Shown piece by piece: positions 60,280-64,000 of a stretch of 64,000 nucleotides of DNA. The DNA lies in NCBI GenBank assembly GCA_000621985.1, contig JHWW01000001.1, positions 62,001-126,000 of the forward strand, in the 5' to 3' direction. Each line of letters starts with the position of its first letter. The first letter of the stretch is position 1. This DNA comes from Lachnospiraceae bacterium V9D3004 (GTDB taxonomy: Bacteria; Bacillota; Clostridia; Lachnospirales; Lachnospiraceae). The position numbers were made by a program, and so were the translations under genes. The notes below the pieces were generated by a model. That model was not told the origin of the DNA, did no database searches, and was given only the letters and a program-made list of their open reading frames with translations.

Positions 60280-61734
60280 ATGAGTACAGATTCATATACA
60301 AGTCCGTTGTCCGAAAGATATGCAAGTAAAGAAATGCAGTCAGTGTTCTCGCAGGACATGAAGTTCCGTACGTGGAGAAAGCTGTGGATCGCGCTTGCGG
60401 AAGCAGAAAATGAACTGGGACTTCTTGCGGAAGACGGAAGCCCGGCTGTTACAAAAGATCAGATAGAAGAGCTTAAGGCTCATGCAGATGATATTAATTA
60501 CGAAGAAGCAAAGGCAAGGGAGAAACTTGTAAGACATGATGTTATGTCACATGTATATGCTTACGGACTTCAGTGCCCGAATGCCAAGGGAATAATTCAT
60601 CTTGGTGCAACTTCATGTTATGTCGGTGACAACACTGATATAATCATTATGAAGAAAGCGCTTGATATCATAAAAGGAAAACTTGTAAATGTAGTTGAAA
60701 AACTGGCGGCATTTGCAACACAGTATAAGGATCTTCCTACACTGGCATTCACACATTTTCAGCCGGCACAGCCTACTACGGTGGGCAAGAGGGCAACACT
60801 GTGGATACAGGAATTCCTTATGGATATAGAAGATCTTGATTATGTATCTTCATCTCTTAAGCTTCTTGGTTCAAAGGGGACAACCGGAACCCAGGCAAGT
60901 TTTATGGAATTGTTCGCGGGAGACCAGGATAAGGTAAGAGAGCTTGACAGACTCATAGCGAAGAAGATGGGCTTTGAGGGCTGCTATGCGGTATCCGGAC
61001 AGACCTATTCAAGAAAGGTTGATACAAGAGTTGCCAATGTTCTTGCGGGAATTGCGGCAAGTGCACATAAGATGTCCAATGATATAAGACTTCTCCAGCA
61101 TTTGAAAGAAGTTGAAGAGCCGTTCGAGAAGAATCAGATAGGATCTTCTGCAATGGCATATAAGCGTAATCCGATGAGAAGCGAGAGGATCGCTTCGCTG
61201 TCGAGATACGTTATGATAGATGCGCTTAATCCGGCTATCACGTCGGCAACGCAGTGGTTTGAGAGAACGCTTGATGATTCAGCCAATAAAAGAATAAGTA
61301 TTGCGGAAGCATTTCTTGCGACAGACGGTGTACTTGATCTGTGTATGAATGTGGCTGACGGACTTGTGGTTCATGAGAAAGTGATTGAGAAGCATATCAT
61401 GGCAGAGCTTCCGTTCATGGCAACGGAGAATATAATGATGGATGCCGTTAAGGCCGGCGGAGACCGTCAGGAGCTTCATGAGGAGATCCGTACGTTGTCA
61501 ATGCAGGCAGGTTCTAACGTTAAGGATAAGGGACTTGACAATAACCTTCTCGAACTTATCGCTGAAGATGACAAGTTCCCTGTTACTCTTGATGAACTTA
61601 AAGCAGCAATGGATCCTTCAAAATACGTGGGACGCGCACCGTCTCAGGTTGAAGAATTCATAAAGGAATGTGTTGAACCGGTGCTTGAAGCATGTAAGGA
61701 CAAGCTCGGAATGAAAGCAGATATACATGTATAA
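60280..61734 (+). CDS. purB: Adenylosuccinate lyase
   Basis: A 484-aa fumarase/aspartase-superfamily enzyme that cleaves SAICAR and adenylosuccinate. It has the superfamily signature GSSAMAYKRNPMRSE (about 286-300), the catalytic TSCYVGDNTD and THFQPAQPTTVGKR, and an N-terminal SPLSERYAS. It is the longer form common in Clostridia. GGAGG precedes the ATG. Confidence 0.97.
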   Translation: MSTDSYTSPLSERYASKEMQSVFSQDMKFRTWRKLWIALAEAENELGLLAEDGSPAVTKDQIEELKAHADDINYEEAKAREKLVRHDVMSHVYAYGLQCPNAKGIIHLGATSCYVGDNTDIIIMKKALDIIKGKLVNVVEKLAAFATQYKDLPTLAFTHFQPAQPTTVGKRATLWIQEFLMDIEDLDYVSSSLKLLGSKGTTGTQASFMELFAGDQDKVRELDRLIAKKMGFEGCYAVSGQTYSRKVDTRVANVLAGIAASAHKMSNDIRLLQHLKEVEEPFEKNQIGSSAMAYKRNPMRSERIASLSRYVMIDALNPAITSATQWFERTLDDSANKRISIAEAFLATDGVLDLCMNVADGLVVHEKVIEKHIMAELPFMATENIMMDAVKAGGDRQELHEEIRTLSMQAGSNVKDKGLDNNLLELIAEDDKFPVTLDELKAAMDPSKYVGRAPSQVEEFIKECVEPVLEACKDKLGMKADIHV

Positions 61735-61738
61735 ATAA

Positions 61739-61924
61739 CCGGCACCCCATGAGTATACATGGATTTAGAGCGGAAAGCTTGCTTTCCGAAATAAATACAT
61801 GTATATTCATGGGGCGGACAAGGCGCGAAGCGCCTTCGGTCGCCCATATGAGCGGTTGCGAAGCAACTGCGAATAAGGGGTGCCGGATATATTAAGGTTG
61901 CGAAGCAACTGCGGACAAGGCGCG
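61739..61924. repeat. Composite hairpin array between purB and purA
   Basis: Outer arms CCGGCACCCC (61739-61748) / GGGGTGCCGG (61877-61886) enclose CGGAAAGC-TT-GCTTTCCG, an AAGGCGC-GAA-GCGCCTT hairpin and GTTGC-GAA-GCAAC. An 18-nt unit, GGTTGCGAAGCAACTGCG, occurs twice (61854-61871, 61896-61913), and GCGGACAAGGCGCG twice (61814-61827, 61911-61924). This suggests tandem growth of the element. It contains no gene. Confidence 0.7.
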
Positions 61925-61954
61925 CCGAATATATATAATTTGGGAGGAAATAAT

Positions 61955-63232
61955 ATGGTTACAGCAATTGTAGGAGCTAACTGGGGAGATGAAGGAAAGG
62001 GCAAGATTACGGATATGCTTGGTCAGGATTCGGATATAATCATCCGTTTCCAGGGAGGAAGCAATGCGGGACATACTATCGTGAATAATTACGGTAAGTT
62101 CGCACTCCACATTCTGCCGTCAGGTGTGTTCTATGATCATACAACAAGCATTATCGGTAATGGTGTTGCGCTTAATATTCCGGATCTGTTCAAAGAGATC
62201 AAGGGTATTGTTGACAGAGGAGTTCCGATGCCGAAGATCCTTGTATCGGACAGGGCTCAGATTGTGATGCCATATCATATATTATTTGACCAGTGCGAAG
62301 AAGAAAGACTTGCAGGCAGGTCATTCGGTTCCACAAAATCGGGAATCGCACCGTTTTATTCAGACAAATATGCAAAGATCGGTTTCCAGGTGTCTGAGCT
62401 TTTTGCTGATGATGAAACACTTAAGGCAAAGATCAGTCAGGTATGTGCTGTTAAGAATGTGATCCTTAAGAATCTTTATAACAAGCCGGAACTTGATGAA
62501 AAAGAGATACTCGACACACTCCATGAGTACCGTGACATCGTTAAGCCTTATGTGTGTGATGTATCGACTTATCTGTATAATGCCCTTAAGGAAGGAAAGA
62601 GGATTCTTCTTGAGGGACAGCTCGGTTCATTGAAAGATCCCGATCACGGAATATATCCTATGGTCACATCTTCAAGCACACTTGCCGCATACGGTGCAAT
62701 AGGAGCGGGAATACCGCCTTATGAGATCAAGCGCATAGTGACTGTGGTTAAAGCGTATTCAAGTGCTGTAGGAGCAGGAGAATTCGTAAGTGAGATATTC
62801 GGTGATGAGGCTGATGAACTCCGTAAGCGTGGCGGAGACGGTGGCGAATACGGTGCGACAACGGGACGTCCGAGAAGAATGGGATGGTTTGACGCAGTTG
62901 CAAGCAGATACGGTTGCAGGATCCAGGGAGCTACCGAAGTGGCGCTTACGGTACTTGACGTTCTCGGATATCTTGATGAGCTTCCAATCTGTGTCGGCTA
63001 TGAGATAGACGGAGAGGTTACAAAAGAATTCCCGACAACGGCAATGCTTGCAAAAGCAAAACCCGTATACGAGAAGCTTCCGGGATGGAAGACCGATATC
63101 CGCGGAATTAAGAAATACGAAGATCTCCCTGAAAACTGCCGTAAATATATAGAATTCATAGAGAAAGAGATCGGAGTAAGGATCTCAATGGTATCAAACG
63201 GACCTAAGAGAGAAGATATCATTTACAGATAA
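61955..63232 (+). CDS. purA: Adenylosuccinate synthetase
   Basis: A 425-aa GTP-dependent enzyme that makes adenylosuccinate from IMP and aspartate. Motifs: GANWGDEGKGKITD at the N-terminus, QGGSNAGHTIV, ILPSGVF, GSTKSGIAPFYSDK, LLEGQLGSL-type and TGRPRRMGWFDAV. The ATG at 61955 has GGAGG 7 nt upstream and gives the family N-terminus; the open frame reaches back to 61880 only because the repeat array is open by chance. The purA-purB pair performs IMP to AMP. Confidence 0.96.
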   Translation: MVTAIVGANWGDEGKGKITDMLGQDSDIIIRFQGGSNAGHTIVNNYGKFALHILPSGVFYDHTTSIIGNGVALNIPDLFKEIKGIVDRGVPMPKILVSDRAQIVMPYHILFDQCEEERLAGRSFGSTKSGIAPFYSDKYAKIGFQVSELFADDETLKAKISQVCAVKNVILKNLYNKPELDEKEILDTLHEYRDIVKPYVCDVSTYLYNALKEGKRILLEGQLGSLKDPDHGIYPMVTSSSTLAAYGAIGAGIPPYEIKRIVTVVKAYSSAVGAGEFVSEIFGDEADELRKRGGDGGEYGATTGRPRRMGWFDAVASRYGCRIQGATEVALTVLDVLGYLDELPICVGYEIDGEVTKEFPTTAMLAKAKPVYEKLPGWKTDIRGIKKYEDLPENCRKYIEFIEKEIGVRISMVSNGPKREDIIYR

Positions 63233-63288
63233 TGGATAATAATACAAACATTAAGCAAGAAGAGCGGAATGTTCTGAAGTACGAAAAT

Positions 63289-63327
63289 CGAGTAGGGTTG
63301 AGTATCACCCTGCTCGTATTATTTTTT
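63289..63327 (+). terminator. Intrinsic terminator after purA
   Basis: CGAGTAGGGT (63289-63298) pairs with ACCCTGCTCG (63307-63316) with one G-U pair, followed by TATTATTTTTT. Confidence 0.85.
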
Positions 63328-63334
63328 GGAAATT

Positions 63335-63439
63335 GGAGGTTTCTGCTTCACAGGCCCTCCTTCGGATGATCAAGGCTGTTTCTTACATGCAAGCATGACG
63401 TATCAGCCTTGATCATCCGAAGAACTGTGAATAGTAACG
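63335..63439. repeat. Right-half copy of the 51.2-kb cloverleaf element
   Basis: Contains GGAGG / CCTCC with the shared loop TGCTTCACA, then a perfect 18-bp stem TTCGGATGATCAAGGCTG (63361-63378) / 63404-63421 whose loop CATGCAAGCATGACGTAT is shared with 51.3 kb, then AACTGTGAATAGTAACG (63423-63439). The left third and its terminal repeat are missing. Confidence 0.7.
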
Positions 63440-63465
63440 CTATGTAACTATGTTCTACAAGGCAC

Positions 63466-63495
63466 TTGTCTAACACTATATAAAAGTGTTATAAT
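63466..63495 (+). promoter_or_regulatory. Promoter of the DUF5717-like gene with spacer palindrome
   Basis: TTGTCT (63466-63471), an 18-bp spacer and perfect TATAAT (63490-63495). AACACT (63472-63477) and AGTGTT (63485-63490) form an inverted repeat filling the spacer, a possible operator. Confidence 0.55.
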
Positions 63496-63526
63496 AACAT
63501 TAACTACGTATATATGAAAGGTAGCC

Positions 63527-64000
63527 ATGAACGATAAGATAGAGCAGTTTGCAAAAGGTGTGTTCGAAGAAGCTCAGACAGAGCTCATCCTTTCCGATCC
63601 GGAACTTATTCTGCAGATCGAAGAAGGACGAACAATAAGCGGAAGCTTCTATATCAGCAATGACAGGGATGTACTCATGCAGGGCATCCTTTATTCCGAT
63701 TGTCCTTATTTGACGCTGACCAGACGTGAATCCACGGGAAATGAACTGTCAGCGGATTATGAATTCTCTGCTGCCGAACTTATGGCGGGAGAGACAGTCA
63801 ATACTTGTATCCATGTTATCACAAGCTGTGGGGAAACAAAAATACCCGTATCTGTTACTGTAGATATCCCGGCAATTACCTATGAAGGTGGCTCCGTAAA
63901 GGACCTCACAGGTTTTGCCACTCTTGCAAAGGAGTCTCCCAAAGAGGCACTGAAGATATTCAAAAGCGAAGATTTTTCCAGGGTACTGCTTTACAGGGAT
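63527..64000 (+). CDS. DUF5717-like protein, N-terminal part (runs off the window)
   Basis: The first 158 codons, MNDKIEQFAKGVFEEAQTEL onward, resemble the start of the very long (over 1000 aa) DUF5717 proteins of Lachnospiraceae. Visible are a beta-sandwich-like region (QIEEGRTISGSFYISNDRD; LTLTRRESTGNELSADYEF) followed by the start of a helical part (SPKEALKIFKSEDFSRVLLY). No function is known. GAAAGG lies 7 nt before the ATG. The 3' end is outside the window. Confidence 0.65.
   Translation, partial: MNDKIEQFAKGVFEEAQTELILSDPELILQIEEGRTISGSFYISNDRDVLMQGILYSDCPYLTLTRRESTGNELSADYEFSAAELMAGETVNTCIHVITSCGETKIPVSVTVDIPAITYEGGSVKDLTGFATLAKESPKEALKIFKSEDFSRVLLYRD

Noticed and set aside
61880-61954. 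25-codon N-terminal extension of purA
   Set aside because: It is made of the repeat array (GGTTGCGAAGCAAC) and the real ATG has GGAGG and the family N-terminus.

Overview
The window looks like a chromosomal segment of a Lachnospiraceae bacterium, probably close to Butyrivibrio or Pseudobutyrivibrio. It has moderate-to-low GC and strong AGGAGG ribosome binding sites. It carries family-restricted unknowns (a DUF6033-like protein and the N-terminus of a DUF5717-like protein), AddAB in place of RecBCD, large hybrid histidine kinases, and secreted plant-glycan hydrolases with FN3-like or Ig-like tails. I see no tRNA, rRNA, CRISPR array, intact insertion sequence or intact prophage. Products were assigned by reading motifs; no database search was run.

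Layout. 1-5 kb: tail of an EAL protein, endonuclease IV, a type-B carboxylesterase, a small unknown and O-acetylhomoserine sulfhydrylase with a near-perfect promoter. 5-13 kb: addB-addA and a YlmH-like S4 protein. 13-21 kb: an intracellular GH43, a LacI-like-sensor/GGDEF protein, an HtrA-like protein that seems to have lost catalytic residues, a YhaM-like exonuclease and an RlmD-type rRNA methyltransferase. 21-24.2 kb: an AT-richer accessory islet with a winged-helix protein, a strongly folded leader RNA, and a translationally coupled trio (DUF4417-like, toxin-like, putative immunity). 24-25 kb: a YjbR/MGMT fusion.

25-38.3 kb: a uronate catabolic locus (kduI, kduD, kdgK, kdgF, GntR regulator, uxuB-like, TRAP transporter dctPQM, uxaB, uxaA, uxaC). 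Near-identical palindromes with core TAACATGTTA lie at the promoters of kduI and dctP, which suggests one regulon under the embedded GntR protein. Mannonate dehydratase and KDPG aldolase are not in the window, so the pathway must be completed elsewhere.

40-51 kb: a phosphorelay / c-di-GMP cluster with three hybrid kinases, a free HPt, REC-HPt, a tandem REC and REC-GGDEF-EAL. One kinase appears to have lost its second membrane segment and whole phosphoacceptor domain by in-frame deletion. A chemotaxis-receptor tail remnant lies between two genes. 51 kb: a promoter-to-terminator small RNA gene (6S RNA is one candidate) next to a 198-bp cloverleaf-like repeat with 16-bp terminal inverted repeats and a 7-bp flanking duplication; a truncated relative lies at 63.3 kb. 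51.5-56 kb: secreted GH95 fucosidase and a convergent GHL10/DUF187-type hydrolase. 56-64 kb: DUF6033-like, glutamine-dependent NAD synthetase, purC, purB, purA and the start of a DUF5717-like gene. Dispersed hairpins with GCACCCC/GGGGTGC ends recur between genes across the window.
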